Positions 14,183 through 24,654 are shown, numbered from the stretch's first letter. The stretch is 64,000 bases of DNA from Serratia symbiotica (GCA_024160085.1 JAMDYG010000001.1:1116001-1180000), one strand, 5' to 3'. The notes: a model not told the origin generated them from the letters alone. Translations and numbers: made by a program.

Positions 14183-14987
14183 GGCTTTGTTGAATAAATC
14201 AGATCCTGTGAGAGCGAGCGTTCCTGTAGCTGGTCGGATTTTCAGGCAATACGAATGTTTTCTGGCATACCTGCCTTCGTCATCTTGTTCATAGCACGCA
14301 CCATGGCCAAAGCCTCTGCTACCTGACAGTCGTAGTCACGCGGCGTCAGTGAGCCTCCGAACAGCTGCTTTACCCGGTACATGGCTGTTTCCGCTATAGA
14401 GCGACAGTTATATTCCGTTGTCTATTTCTCCACCGCGCATTGCTCCCGCTCAGTCGCTGATTCGCTCTGCACGGTTACGGTCTGCGTACTCACCGGGCCA
14501 GTAGCTCGCGCCATTTCGCTGAGGGATGAGCCCGGTAGAATCAATCACCAGGTGCGTAATTTCACCCCGGGTGGGAGTTTTGACACTGACATTGACTGAC
14601 TTTGTCAGCTTGCTGACACAGCTGTAATCCGGACAGCGCAGCGGAACGCCTATCAGGGTAAAATGGAATCAATGAAGCCCTGTGCAGCCCGTAGGGTCAG
14701 CCGTAATACTCGTTTAATCACCAAAACGGTAGTGATGGCAAGGTCAGAATAGCGCTGGGGTATTCCTCGCGCTGAAGGTGGGGCTGTCTCATACCGCGTC
14801 TTACCACGTCTTAATCGCTTCGTCGTCCAGCTAGAAAGTCATGGGGCCGTGGTTGATAAGCGCTTTATTATAAGTGTGCCAGTGGGTGATTATGAACTTC
14901 TGCTTAGCCACGGGACTGCCTGCGTTATCAGAGAATGCGTGATCTGCTCCTTCAACTCAGCAAAAGTCCGATTTATTCAATAAAGCC
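14183..14987 (-). mobile_element. IS5-family (IS903-like) insertion sequence remnant
   Basis: The terminal inverted repeats GGCTTTGTTGAATAAATC (14183) and its near-perfect complement at 14970-14987 are those of IS903-group elements. Between them on the minus strand a decayed transposase reads MAKQKFIITHWHTYNKALIN at the start and RDYDCQVAEALAMVRAMNK, MTKAGMPENIRIA at the end. Much of the middle is deleted or frameshifted. This element is the likely parent family of the mini-element at 21857-22073. Confidence 0.88.
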
Positions 14988-15295
14988 CCATCAATAACAC
15001 TGAGCTATATTTTTATTTTCACTTCATTTACTTCTTTGTATTTTTTAACGAAAAGACAAAAACCATCGAGATGATCACACCGGTTAGCAAATTGACCTGC
15101 TAGAGATAACTCGTTTAAAGAATCATCGGCGGCAAACTACAAGCTGTGTACGCTATAGCCTCATTTGGGTGCATAATAATTCTATGCGGCTTAACCGATT
15201 CACACATGTCGCTGGATTCGGACTGTATATCCTACGGTCAACAGGTATACTGGTGCATTCTATCTAAATCCACTTGTACCGCGTGCGAATTCAAC
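14988..15295. other. Gap upstream of glyQ
   Basis: These 308 bp are AT-rich at first. The glyQ frame stays open from 15146, but I see no conserved coding before the glyQ start. It presumably carries the glyQS promoter; no clear -35/-10 pair could be fixed. Confidence 0.4.
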
Positions 15296-16219
15296 ATGCA
15301 AAAGTTTGATACCAAGACTTTTCAGGGTCTGATCCTGACACTACAGGACTACTGGGCGCGCCAAGGTTGCACCCTTGTTCAACCATTGGACATAGAAGTC
15401 GGCGCAGGAACCTCACACCCGATGACCTGCCTACGTGCACTAGGCCCAGAGCCCATGGCCACAGCTTACGTGCAGCCTTCTCGTCGCCCGACTGACGGTC
15501 GCTACGGTGAAAATCCGAACCGCCTTCAGCACTACTATCAATTCCAGGTAGTGATTAAGCCCTCTCCGGACAATATTCAGGAGCTATACCTCGGCTCGCT
15601 GAAGGAACTGTGGCTAGACCCGACTATTCACGATATTCGCTTCGTGGAAGATAACTGGGAAAACCCAACCCTCGGCGCTTGGGGTCTAGGATGGGAGGTT
15701 TGGCTGAACGGCATGGAAGTGACGCAGTTCACCTATTTCCAACAGGTCGGTGGCCTAGAGTGCAAACCCGTTACTGGTGAGATCACCTACGGCCTGGAAC
15801 GCCTGGCGATGTACATCCAGGGCGTAGATAGCGTTTACGATCTGGTGTGGAGCCACGGTTCGCAGGGCATTACCACCTACGGCGATATATTCCATCAGAA
15901 TGAAGTGGAACAATCTACCTACAACTTTACCTACGCCGATGTAGATTTTCTGTTCTCCTGCTTTGAGCAGTACGAGAAAGAAGCCCAATCACTGCTGGCG
16001 CTAAAAAAACCGTTACCGCTGCCCGCTTACGAACGTATTCTAAAGGCTGGCCATACCTTTAACCTGATGGATGCCCGCAAGGCTATCTCGGTGACCGAAC
16101 GCCAGCGCTATATTCTACGTATCCGCACACTGACTAAAGCCGTTGCCGAAGCCTACTACACTTCCCGTGAAGTGCTGGGCTTTCCAATGTGTAAAACGAG
16201 AACTCAGAGGCAGCCATGA
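15296..16219 (+). CDS. glyQ: Glycine--tRNA ligase alpha subunit
   Basis: GlyQ is the catalytic class II synthetase subunit of the alpha2-beta2 bacterial glycyl-tRNA ligase. The start chosen is [20 protein letters not shown], matching E. coli, although the frame is open further upstream to 15146. Class II motifs are intact, including [58 protein letters not shown] and [13 protein letters not shown]. Length is 307 aa against 303 in E. coli; the last few residues differ (CKTRTQRQP). It overlaps glyS by four bases (ATGA), implying translational coupling. Confidence 0.97.
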   Translation: MQKFDTKTFQGLILTLQDYWARQGCTLVQPLDIEVGAGTSHPMTCLRALGPEPMATAYVQPSRRPTDGRYGENPNRLQHYYQFQVVIKPSPDNIQELYLGSLKELWLDPTIHDIRFVEDNWENPTLGAWGLGWEVWLNGMEVTQFTYFQQVGGLECKPVTGEITYGLERLAMYIQGVDSVYDLVWSHGSQGITTYGDIFHQNEVEQSTYNFTYADVDFLFSCFEQYEKEAQSLLALKKPLPLPAYERILKAGHTFNLMDARKAISVTERQRYILRIRTLTKAVAEAYYTSREVLGFPMCKTRTQRQP

Positions 16220-18285
16220 CTCAACAGACTTTCCTGGTGGAAATCGGCACGGAAGAGCTGCCGCCGAAGGCTCTTCGCTCGCTGGCGGGAGCCTTTGCCG
16301 CCAACTTTACTACCGAACTGGAAAATGCCAATCTCGAGCACGGCTTAGTGAGTTGGTTCGCCACTCCTCGCCGTCTGGCACTGAAATTGGCTAATTTGAG
16401 CGCGGCACAGGCTGATCGCATCGTTGAAAAACGCGGCCCGGCGATCAGTCAAGCGTTCGACACTACAGGAAAACCTAACAAAGCGGCCGAAGGCTGGGCG
16501 CGTGGCTGCGGCATCACTGTCGATCAGGCCGAACGCCTGATGACCGACAAAGGCGAGTGGCTACTGTACCGTGCCTACGTTAAAGGACAGCCTGTGCAGC
16601 AACTGCTGGCCAGCATGGTCAACACCGCGCTGTCTAAATTGCCGATCCCGAAGCTGATGTGCTGGGGCGATTCCGAGGTGCAGTTCGTGCGTCCGGTGCA
16701 TACCGTAACCATGATGCTAGGCGCAGAACTGATCCCTGGCAGCGTGCTAGGAGTTGAATCTGCGCGTACCATACGTGGCCACCGCTTTATGGGCGAAACC
16801 GAGTTCACCCTCGACAATGCTAATCACTACCCGCAGATCCTATTGGAGCGCGGTAAAGTAATCGCCGATTACGAAACACGTAAGGCTCTGATCAAGCGTG
16901 ACGCCGAGCGAGCAGCGGCAAAGATTGGTGGCAAGGCCGATCTGAGCGAAAGCCTGCTGGAAGAAGTCGCCTCGCTGGTGGAGTGGCCAGTAGTACTGAC
17001 CGCCAAGTTCGAAGAGGAATTCCTGGCAGTGCCAGCGGAAGCGCTGGTGTACACCATGAAAGGCGACCAAAAGTATTTCCCAGTGTACAGCAGCGCAGGC
17101 AACCTGCTGCCAAACTTTATCTTCGTGGCTAACATTGAATCCAAAGATCCACAGCAAATCATCGCTGGTAACGAGAAAGTGGTGCGCCCGCGTCTGGCGG
17201 ATGCTGAGTTCTTCTTCAACACTGACCGTAAAAAACGTCTAGAAGACCACCTACCACGTTTAGATACTGTACTCTTCCAACAACAATTGGGCACTATGCG
17301 CGATAAAACCGATCGCATTCAGGCGTTGGCGGGCTGGATTGCTGGCCAGATTGGTGCCGACGTCAACCACGCTACCCGTGCGGGCCTACTGTCAAAGTGT
17401 GACCTGATGACCAATATGGTGTTCGAGTTCACCGACACCCAAGGCGCGATGGGCATGCACTATGCGCGTCATGACGGTGAGGTGGAAGACGTCGCCGTTG
17501 CGCTGAATGAGCAGTATCAGCCACGCTTTGCCGGGGATAGGTTGCCACAGTCGCAGGTCGCATGTTCACTGGCAATCGCCGACAAAATGGACACCCTGGC
17601 CGGTATCTTTGGCATCGGGCAACATCCAAAAGGCGACAAAGACCCGTTTGCCCTGCGCCGTGCTGCACTGGGCGTGTGGCGCATCATCGTCGAAAAAAAC
17701 CTACCGCTGGATCTACAAATCCTGACTGAAGAGGCTGTGCACCTTTACAGCAGCAAGCTGACTAACATCAAGGTGGTCGATGAGGTAGTAGAATTCATGT
17801 TAGGCCGTTTCCGTGCTTGGTATCAGGAAGAAGGGCATGCACTAGACACTATTCAGGCAGTGCTCGCGCGCCGGCCGACCAAGCCGGCCGACTTCGATGC
17901 TCGCGTCAAGGCCGTCAGCCACTTCCGTACTTTAGAAGAAGCGGCGGCGTTAGCGGCAGCCAACAAGCGCGTCTCCAATATCCTGGCTAAATCTATGGAT
18001 ACGTTAAACAACCATGTACAAGCTTTAGTATTACAGGAAGACGCTGAGATCCAACTGGCGAGCCATCTGGTGGTACTGCGCGACAAGCTGGAGCCATATT
18101 TTGCTGCTGGCAATTATCAGGACGCACTAGTGGAGTTGGCTACCCTACGCGAGCCGGTAGATGCTTTCTTCGAGAATGTCATGGTGATGGCCGAGGACGA
18201 TGCAGTGCGCGTGAATCGTTTGACACTACTAAGCAAGCTACGTGAGCTGTTTTTGCAGGTGGCGGATATTTCTGTATTGCAGTAA
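16216..18285 (+). CDS. glyS: Glycine--tRNA ligase beta subunit
   Basis: GlyS is the large tRNA-binding subunit of glycyl-tRNA ligase. The 689 aa equal the E. coli length and the frame is uninterrupted. The start [20 protein letters not shown] is canonical for the family. The central HD-like region ([54 protein letters not shown]) and the C-terminal DALR-like anticodon-binding helices are present. It is cotranscribed with glyQ and followed by a strong terminator. Confidence 0.98.
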   Translation: MTQQTFLVEIGTEELPPKALRSLAGAFAANFTTELENANLEHGLVSWFATPRRLALKLANLSAAQADRIVEKRGPAISQAFDTTGKPNKAAEGWARGCGITVDQAERLMTDKGEWLLYRAYVKGQPVQQLLASMVNTALSKLPIPKLMCWGDSEVQFVRPVHTVTMMLGAELIPGSVLGVESARTIRGHRFMGETEFTLDNANHYPQILLERGKVIADYETRKALIKRDAERAAAKIGGKADLSESLLEEVASLVEWPVVLTAKFEEEFLAVPAEALVYTMKGDQKYFPVYSSAGNLLPNFIFVANIESKDPQQIIAGNEKVVRPRLADAEFFFNTDRKKRLEDHLPRLDTVLFQQQLGTMRDKTDRIQALAGWIAGQIGADVNHATRAGLLSKCDLMTNMVFEFTDTQGAMGMHYARHDGEVEDVAVALNEQYQPRFAGDRLPQSQVACSLAIADKMDTLAGIFGIGQHPKGDKDPFALRRAALGVWRIIVEKNLPLDLQILTEEAVHLYSSKLTNIKVVDEVVEFMLGRFRAWYQEEGHALDTIQAVLARRPTKPADFDARVKAVSHFRTLEEAAALAAANKRVSNILAKSMDTLNNHVQALVLQEDAEIQLASHLVVLRDKLEPYFAAGNYQDALVELATLREPVDAFFENVMVMAEDDAVRVNRLTLLSKLRELFLQVADISVLQ

Positions 18286-18302
18286 CCGGTACTTTGCGGT
18301 GA

Positions 18303-18328
18303 AAAGGCGCTTGCGAGCGCCTTTGTTA
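18303..18328 (+). terminator. Terminator after glyS
   Basis: A 9-bp perfect stem (AAAGGCGCT with AGCGCCTTT, loop TGCG) ends in TTT. It starts 18 bp past the glyS stop. Confidence 0.8.
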
Positions 18329-18911
18329 CTTCTGGCAACCGGCAGCCGTTAACCGATAACGTTGCAAGCGGCTGTTGGGTTTATCCGGCAGTGTTATTTC
18401 TATCCATCATGCATTTAAGGCCGGTTGCAGATAACATTCGCAAAAAGTTTTCAGATCTTATAGCTGTAATGCGTTCTATATCGCTACTAGCGCTATTTCT
18501 CCCCGCAATACCGCCAGCAATTCGGTGACTTAGGGGGTAAGGATCTGCTCAAGCGCTTGCAGAATCATCTCTAGCATACATTAGACCAAAGGTGCACAAG
18601 TCGGTTTTCTGCTTGCTGGCGTTAAGTGCTTAGTAATGCAGTATGCGAGAGGTGATAGTCAACGGAGGCTGATAAAATGACATGCGCAAATTAGTCTGAC
18701 GATGGGTGATAAAGGATATAAAAGTCTATTATGTGCGCTTTACCTGCGCAGCAGCTCGTTATTGACCACCCTGCGGCCATCGGCTACAGATAACGTTTAT
18801 CTGGCATGCAATCGCGTATCGCATCATTGTCAGTTGATCTATTCTTATAGGCGTATGGAGTGCAGCAAAAGGGAGGGAGTACGATGAAAAAGCAGGTTAA
18901 TAACAGAAATT
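18329..18911. other. Gap between glyS and yiaF
   Basis: About 580 bp with only short ORFs and no protein family I recognise in six frames. It is probably decayed coding DNA, since E. coli carries other genes beside glyQS. Confidence 0.4.
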
Positions 18912-19634
18912 ATGTCACATAGCATTAGGGATCCAAATAGAGGCTTCACGCGTTGGTGGTTGCCAGTATTAGAGTTGTTGATGGTCATGCAACTGACCGT
19001 CTATGGCGATAAAAAGCTAGAACAATGCAAAGCGTTCATTGACTACTTACAGAGTACAGTGATATACAGCGGGGCTAAACTCCCCACACTGAGCGAAGAT
19101 CAGCAAAGGAAATTCAGCAACTATAACAGCGATTACGCCATTTTAGTCGGCTTTTCCCGGCAGTTATCCAAATCCATCGGTGCTAGCCTGACGCCAGCGC
19201 TAGATCAGATCAACCAAATCCGCGTTGCCCAGGATTATATGAGCAAGCGTGATGCCTTACAGCAGTCAATTGGGGCGCCCAACTTATTGGGTCAACAGAT
19301 CCAATCAGCTAAGTCACAGGCAGGTGCCTCGCGTATGGCATTGAAACAGCCAGATGATCTAAAAGCGGTGTACAATCAGGTTTATGACAACATTGTCACT
19401 ATGCCAACTCACGTACTGATGCCAGCGATTCTAACCACCAGCTTTATACAGGATCTGGTACACATTAGGTATTTTGTACAGGCTCAAGACAACCAGATGA
19501 GCGTCAACAACAATAGTGTGCAGTTTCCGCACATATCAGCAGGCTACGCAATATAACGCTATGATATTGAATCTGGTAGCCAAACAGCAGGATTTACTGA
19601 AAGCACAGGAGACTATTCAGCCCTTAATGCAATA
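18912..19634 (+). pseudogene. yiaF: DUF3053 (YiaF-type) protein, lipobox lost and 3' frameshift
   Basis: The protein matches YiaF, a lipoprotein family of unknown function: CKAFIDYLQSTVIYSGAKLP, NYNSDYAILVGFSRQLSKSI, ALDQINQIRVAQDYMSKRDA, SALKQPDDLK-like and NNSVQFP. YiaF homologues have a lipobox ending SGC-F/G-DKE; here the same place reads LTVYGDKK, so the lipidated cysteine is tyrosine. Near 19530 the frame shifts: the open frame stops at AGYAI, while the family-like end QQATQYNAMILNLVAKQQDL continues in another frame to 19634. The first 214 residues are otherwise open. Confidence 0.75.
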
Positions 19635-19921
19635 AGTTTTTTCTATTCAAAACCCCAGGCCGACATACGGCCTAGGTTAATTCCTCTCGGCCTTTCCAAT
19701 AGCTCACGCGCTGCTAGCTCCCATAACTTCTGGCACTTCAATTAATCGTATTGCAATTCCCCAGCGGTAAAAGACTCCCATCACGTCGAAAAATAACTTG
19801 ATCACATTTTATGCGGAATTTATCCATTAATATGCTGTTCATCATTAAAAATACCCCTTCCACCGGATGTTATACGTGATTTATGTCAAAAACACTCCCA
19901 TGAGGTTCACCTAATAAAATA

Positions 19922-19939
19922 ACGTGATAGAGTTCACTG
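19922..19939 (+). promoter_or_regulatory. CRP-binding site upstream of dead mtlA
   Basis: The sequence AACGTGATAGAGTTCACT contains GTGA-N6-TCAC, matching the CRP consensus half-sites exactly. It lies 86 bp upstream of the mtlA start. In E. coli mtlA is CRP-activated from several sites. The operator outlasts its gene. Confidence 0.65.
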
Positions 19940-20024
19940 CGCATACCGCAATAAACACGGCTGGCACGTCACAACAATAATCACTCGCTCTGCTATCAAC
20001 GCGTAATAAATAAAGGTAGGTTTT

Positions 20025-20770
20025 ATGTTTTCACCAGACATCATAGTTAAAGTTCAAAATGTTGACCTCTTTCTGAGTAATATGGTCATGCCCAACATCG
20101 CTACCTTTATCGCTTGAGATAGCATAACCTCGTTACTCATTCCTTCCGTATAGCTGATGAATAAAGCCCTCGCCAAGCTGGTAGGCTCAATGATCACCTA
20201 CCTGCTGCTATTGCTGATCGGATATACCTGTGTCCGCCTGGTGGGCTATGAGCATGGTGGCGTGGTTAGCACACCATCACTACTATCGGCGTGATCGTCG
20301 ATGCACACATGCCGATGTTCCTTGGCACCATGATTACCGGCCCATTAGGTGGCTGGACAATCAAGTATGTTGATCACTTGGTAGACGGCAAGATCAAAAG
20401 CGACTTTGAGATGCCAATGAACAACTTCTCCGTAGGTGTCAACGGCATGCTACTGGCGATCCTGGCCCTCCCTGGGTATCGGCCCACTGGTGAAAGCCTT
20501 ACCCAAACTGCTGACGGCCAGCATACATGCCATGGAAGTGAACCACCTGCTTCCACTAGCATCAATCTTCATTGAACCGGCGAAAATCTTGTTCCTGAAT
20601 AACGCCATCAAACACAGTACCTTATCACCACCAGGCATCAAGCTAGCCACGGAAACGGGCAAGCCGGTATTCTTTCTGATATACCAGAATGATAAACACC
20701 TAAATGGCAAAACTTTCACTCAATGCATTGAGCATAACAAGCTGCTGACATCAAGCATCCGTATTAAATA
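20025..20770 (+). pseudogene. mtlA: Mannitol PTS permease EIICBA, 5' fragment
   Basis: MtlA imports and phosphorylates mannitol. Only the N-terminal EIIC third remains: the start MFSPDIIVKVQNVDLFLSNM then VMPNIATFIA, LAKLVGSMITYLLLLLIGY, MFLGTMITGPLGGWTIKYVD, MPMNNFSVGVNGMLLAILAL and LLPLASIFIEPAKILFLNNA. Stop codons lie at about 20117 and 20150, with frameshifts near 20270 and 20470. After VFFLI the similarity ends; the EIIB and EIIA domains are absent. Confidence 0.9.
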
Positions 20771-21239
20771 GCTGGTTTGCAAGACGAAATGTAGATAACG
20801 TTCGATTGAGCTACATGAAAACGTCATCGCTGCCTGCATGAAAAAACACTTGTTCTACTCACTTAAGGTATCACCATTCGCCCTTTAAAAAATAATAACT
20901 AATTAGAGTTTGCGTTATAAAAAGAGGGGCATATATTTAAAATGATATTTTTTTATTTCGCTTTATTAAATTTATTTTTACTAATTTTTAATAGGTGTTT
21001 AATTATCATTATCAGCAGATAGCTGGGATTGTAAAGTAGATAGCAGCCCCCCTGATATTGTATTCAGTGATGGTTTTTACCCCTTGGTACTAACAATAAT
21101 ATTTTGCCGCATTTCTGAGGATTTTCATGCATGGCGGGAAGTAGGGATAGTGCATATATTGCTACTACATCAAGCCTTGACGACACGTTAGCTATTGCAG
21201 TTGCATATTACTCCAATCCCAATTTCACATGGAACCTTT
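20771..21239. other. Decayed non-coding stretch
   Basis: These roughly 470 bp are AT-rich, with no family recognised. It may include the eroded 5' part of the remnant that follows. Confidence 0.35.
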
Positions 21240-21730
21240 ACTTATATTCAGGATGAATACCGACAGTCTTTTTTATGAACTTCGGCATTCAATAGGTTAT
21301 CTTGAAGAGTGAGGTACGGAGTCAAGTACATCAGAGCTGGCAATAGTACAGTTCTAACATGAAATAGTCACTCAAAGAGTACTGGGTCAAAATATAATTT
21401 AAGAGATAGTGTTGGCATTTAATCCTGCTGATAGAAGTGTTAGTTTATGATTAGTAAAAACGAACAGTTTTTATCAGCACAGAGATACAACATATAGTCA
21501 GTATCTGTTACCTAATCTCAATTGGCATAGAGAAATAAGCTATAGAATATTTGCATTCGGGCAATAGGTAGGTGCGTATTTTGCATTAAAAGATGTTAGG
21601 GATATCCTGCATCAGTATTTTTAAAAGCAGATACTACCTACAGGCATCGATTTTTATAATGCCTGTCCAATGTTCAACTCCCCGTTACTTGTAACCAACC
21701 AGTGGTCCGTGCAATTTATCTTTTCAACGG
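21240..21730 (+). pseudogene. Unidentified gene remnant with in-frame stops
   Basis: From about 21277 to 21720 one frame reads as plausible protein broken only by stop codons: ELRHSIGYLEE, then TESSTSELAIVQF, then HEIVTQRVLGQNI, EIVLAFNPADRSVSL, YSQYLLPNLNWHREISYRIF, VGAYFALKDVRDILHQYF and FNSPLLVTNQWSVQFIFST. About six stops lie in that frame and no frameshift is needed. I do not recognise the family. Gradual nonsense decay of a real gene is the most economical reading. Confidence 0.35.
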
Positions 21731-21750
21731 TAAACACACCTGTCTTAGTT

Positions 21751-21858
21751 CTACGCACTTTTTGAGATTTCCGGGTTTTCAGCTATCAGCTGGTACTCTT
21801 CCGGCGTCAGGTTATTCAGGAGTCCATGGGGGCGTTCGCTATTGTATTCATTCAGCAT
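21751..21858 (-). mobile_element. IS3-family transposase C-terminal fragment
   Basis: The minus strand encodes LNEYNSERPHGLLNNLTPEE then YQLIAENPEISKSA and a stop. The N-x-x-RPH-x-x-L-x-x-LTPEEY pattern is the usual end of IS3-family OrfB (rve integrase) proteins. It is cut off exactly where the IS903-like mini-element begins, showing nested insertion. Confidence 0.7.
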
Positions 21859-22073
21859 CTTTGTTGAATAAATCGAACTTTTGCCCCCGACCAGGAGCAG
21901 ACTACGTATCGCAAACGTTACATAACTACGATGGTTAGGTTACAGAGGCTTTGGCCATAGTGCGTGCTCTGAATAAAATGACCAAGGCAGGTATGCCAAA
22001 AGTGGACGCATTGCCTGAGTGTCGGAGCTATCACGAGGCTGCTAACCCAAAATTTGATTTATTCAACAAAGCC
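21857..22073. mobile_element. Internally deleted IS903-like mini-element
   Basis: This 217-bp segment has IS903-type ends (CTTTGTTGAATAAATC at the left; GATTTATTCAACAAAGCC at the right). Between them it keeps only the transposase C-terminus on the plus strand (ALAIVRALNKMTKAGMPK) and about 100 bp of other sequence. It therefore looks like a MITE-like deletion derivative of the element at 14183-14987. Its right end lies inside the hemW frame, and its left end inside an IS3 fragment. Confidence 0.75.
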
Positions 22074-23209
22074 TCGTCCACCAGGAACAACTCTAGCAAC
22101 TCGTTGAGGAATAGCTTGCCTTGCTCGGTAATTTGCCAATATTCCGGCGTCTCCTTCAGATAACCTTTCATCAGCGCTTCCTCTAACTGCGGGCGGATGG
22201 CGCTTTCCGCCAGCCTGGTATGGTTGACAAAATCGGCGCGTGGCGCAGCCTCTAGCAGGCGAAAGCGGTTCATGAAGAATTCGAACGGCCGATCCGCTAG
22301 CACCACTTCATGCTGTTTATCTCTATATTTTCCCTGCATAAAACCACGCGGATGTTTGGTCTTCGCCGTGCGTAGGATACGGCCATCACTGAAAGTCAAT
22401 TTGCCGTGCGCACCGCAGCCGATCCCCAAATAGTCGCCAAAACGCCAATAATTGAGATTGTGCTGACACTGATAACCCGGCTTAGCATAGGCCGAGGTTT
22501 CATACTGCTGATAGCCGGCGTCGCTTAGCAACTGATGGCCTTGCTCGAAGATATCCCATAACGCGTCGTCGTCCGGCAACACCGGCGGGCGCGAACTGAA
22601 TAGGGTGTTCGGCTCAATGGTTAGCTGATACCACGACAGGTGTGGCGAGTTAAGAGCGATCGCCTGGCACAGATCATCTAGCGCATCTTCCAATGACTGG
22701 TCTGGCAGGCCATGCATCAAATCGAGGTTGAAGCTGCGCAGACCAAGGCCAGTCGCCAAATGCGCCGAAAGTTTAGCCTCTTCCGCACCATGGATGCGCC
22801 CCAGACGGATTAACATCTCAGCGTTGAAGCTCTGCACACCGATCGAAATGCGGTTAATACCGGCATACTGGTAGCCACTAAAGCGATCGGCCTCGATGGT
22901 ACCAGGATTGGCCTCCATAGTGATCTCAGCGTCATCAGCAACGCGGATGCGTGAGCGCACGCCGTCTAACAACGCCTGCATTGCTTCGGCACTCAACAGG
23001 CTGGGGGTGCCGCCGCCGATAAAAATGGTGCTGATTTCACGATCCCCAGCCAGAGGCAGATCGGCATTCAGATCGGCCATCAGGTGATCGACATACTCCT
23101 GATGCGGCACCTCTCCCTTCAATGCATGCGAGTTGAAGTCACAGTACGGGCATTTCTGCACACACCACGGGATATGAATGTACAAACTCAGCGGGGGCAG
23201 TTTAAGCAT
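22031..23209 (-). CDS. hemW: Heme chaperone HemW (radical SAM, YggW)
   Basis: HemW is a radical SAM family heme chaperone related to coproporphyrinogen dehydrogenase. The iron-sulfur motif [10 protein letters not shown] is intact near residue 16, followed by [10 protein letters not shown] and EANPGTIE. The [20 protein letters not shown] block is also intact. The 392-aa frame is longer than usual: after [14 protein letters not shown] the last roughly 13 residues ([13 protein letters not shown]) are encoded by the end of an IS903-like mini-element. The start overlaps the rdgB stop by eight bases. The terminal change probably spares function. Confidence 0.93.
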   Translation of the reverse strand: MLKLPPLSLYIHIPWCVQKCPYCDFNSHALKGEVPHQEYVDHLMADLNADLPLAGDREISTIFIGGGTPSLLSAEAMQALLDGVRSRIRVADDAEITMEANPGTIEADRFSGYQYAGINRISIGVQSFNAEMLIRLGRIHGAEEAKLSAHLATGLGLRSFNLDLMHGLPDQSLEDALDDLCQAIALNSPHLSWYQLTIEPNTLFSSRPPVLPDDDALWDIFEQGHQLLSDAGYQQYETSAYAKPGYQCQHNLNYWRFGDYLGIGCGAHGKLTFSDGRILRTAKTKHPRGFMQGKYRDKQHEVVLADRPFEFFMNRFRLLEAAPRADFVNHTRLAESAIRPQLEEALMKGYLKETPEYWQITEQGKLFLNELLELFLVDEALLNKSNFGLAAS

Positions 23210-23741
23210 TGCGCATGGCAGCCAGCATCAGCTTTAATGCTTTACCACGGTGCGACAGCGCGCTTTTCTCCTCGCGACTCAACTCGGCGGCAGTACGGCC
23301 CCGCTCTGGCAGGTAGAAGATTAGATCATAGCTGAATCCGCCTTCACATAGGTTTCCAATGGTGATTTTACCTACCCAACTACTGCCATAGCACACTAGC
23401 GATATGGGATCTTGTGCATGGCGCATGTAGACCAGAACGCAGTGAAATTGCGCCCCACGGATGCCCTGCGGCACGTCTTTCAGCGCCGCAAGTAATTTAC
23501 CAAGGTTTTGCCGATCAGAGGCATCATCTCCCGCGTAACGAGCAGAGTAGATGCCTGGCGCGCCGCCTAGCGCGTCCACCTCCAGGACAGAATCGTCCGC
23601 GATAGCTGGTAGGCCAGTTTCCTCGGCTGGATCGACACCCAGTTCCGTTTGTGCAATAACCTCGAATTCAACATCGGACAACAGCTCGGATAATTCACGC
23701 ACTTTGCCTGGGTTAGCGGTGGCAAGAATAGCGTTTTGCAT
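23202..23741 (-). CDS. rdgB: Shortened ITP/XTP pyrophosphatase RdgB, probably inactive
   Basis: RdgB removes deaminated purine nucleotides such as dITP and XTP. The frame is open (179 aa) but 18 residues shorter than the usual 197. AEETGL runs directly into PAIADDS, so about 19 residues are missing, including the conserved F-x-ENA motif that helps bind metal and substrate. Other conserved positions are altered: DDSG is DDSV, and the FGYDP substrate loop is FSYDL. One residue is inserted near GSSWVGK. The frame is maintained because it overlaps hemW, but I infer loss of activity. Confidence 0.85.
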   Translation of the reverse strand: MQNAILATANPGKVRELSELLSDVEFEVIAQTELGVDPAEETGLPAIADDSVLEVDALGGAPGIYSARYAGDDASDRQNLGKLLAALKDVPQGIRGAQFHCVLVYMRHAQDPISLVCYGSSWVGKITIGNLCEGGFSYDLIFYLPERGRTAAELSREEKSALSHRGKALKLMLAAMRNA

Positions 23742-23766
23742 AGCAACTACCTTGAAAATGATTCAA

Positions 23767-24072
23767 TTATGCTGTGTATAGCGCCGCGACCACGTCTGGG
23801 ATCTGCTGCGGATGAATGATGTGTAATTGTTTATGCCGCCCCAGTTCGCCTTTCTCAATGGTGACGTTACTTCTCGCCACTTTGAACTGCTTGGAGAGAA
23901 ACTTAATCAAATGGGTGTTGGCCTGGCCGTCGACTGGCGGGGCGGTAATGGCAACTTTAACTTCGTCGCCATGCAAACCGATGATCTGATTGCGGCTAGC
24001 TTTCGGCTGGATATATAGCCTGATCTCCAGCCCATCCGCCACGGGGATGACTGCACTCACAGCAAGAACCAC
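23767..24072 (-). CDS. yggU: DUF167 family protein YggU
   Basis: This is a small conserved protein of unknown function (DUF167), 101 aa here against about 96 in E. coli. The family core is intact: [12 protein letters not shown]-type sequence, [20 protein letters not shown], and [15 protein letters not shown]. The start given overlaps yggT by 16 bp. A GTG at 24060 ([10 protein letters not shown]) matches the E. coli start better and is a good alternative. Confidence 0.9.
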   Translation of the reverse strand: MVLAVSAVIPVADGLEIRLYIQPKASRNQIIGLHGDEVKVAITAPPVDGQANTHLIKFLSKQFKVARSNVTIEKGELGRHKQLHIIHPQQIPDVVAALYTA

Positions 24073-24611
24073 AGTTCGCCAAACAGATCTATACCCAAAT
24101 AGTTGAGCAGATACAGGATCAAGATCACCACCATAGCGGAAAAATCGATATCCCCAATCGCCGGGATGATGCGGCGGATCGGTGCCATCAACGGCTCGGT
24201 CAACTGGTACATCAAATAATCAATCGGGCTGTGCCCCTGGCTGATCCAGCTCATCAACAGACGGATAATCATCACCCAAAATATCAAGTAACCAACGGAT
24301 TTTACCAACGATATCAAACCAAACAATAGGTTATACGGGTTAAGCGATATCGCGCCACCCTGGATCAGCAGCAGTAGTGGGTATTTGATGGTCATCAGAA
24401 GGAACGCCAGCAGCAGCGAGGCGCTGTCAATCGGTCCCAGCGAAGGGATGATGCAGCGCAGCGGAGCGACCACTGGCTGGGTGATCTTGACCATAAACTG
24501 TGAGAACGGGTTGTAAAAATCGATGTGCGTCCACTGCATCCAAATGCGCAGTAGTAGTACCATCACGTAAAGATCAATAACGGTCTTGACCAAAAAATTC
24601 AGCGTTAGCAT
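24057..24611 (-). CDS. yggT: YggT family integral membrane protein
   Basis: YggT proteins are small inner-membrane proteins of uncertain role. The 184-aa protein contains two copies of the YGGT domain. Each has a membrane helix, an amphipathic P-x-x-P-x-RR/C-x-IP motif ([20 protein letters not shown] and [20 protein letters not shown]) and a second helix. It belongs to the yggS-proC-yggT-yggU-rdgB-hemW operon. Confidence 0.93.
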   Translation of the reverse strand: MLTLNFLVKTVIDLYVMVLLLRIWMQWTHIDFYNPFSQFMVKITQPVVAPLRCIIPSLGPIDSASLLLAFLLMTIKYPLLLLIQGGAISLNPYNLLFGLISLVKSVGYLIFWVMIIRLLMSWISQGHSPIDYLMYQLTEPLMAPIRRIIPAIGDIDFSAMVVILILYLLNYLGIDLFGELWFLL

Positions 24612-24654
24612 GTTACAGCCCTTCCAATTAACATTATGTTATTTAAAATAATTT

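Noticed and set aside
14381-14599. A plus-strand 72-codon ORF inside the IS903-like element
   Set aside because: The transposase sequence is on the minus strand here; this frame is its shadow.
16869-17318. A 149-codon minus-strand ORF over glyS
   Set aside because: glyS is intact on the plus strand with full family conservation, so this frame is antisense noise.
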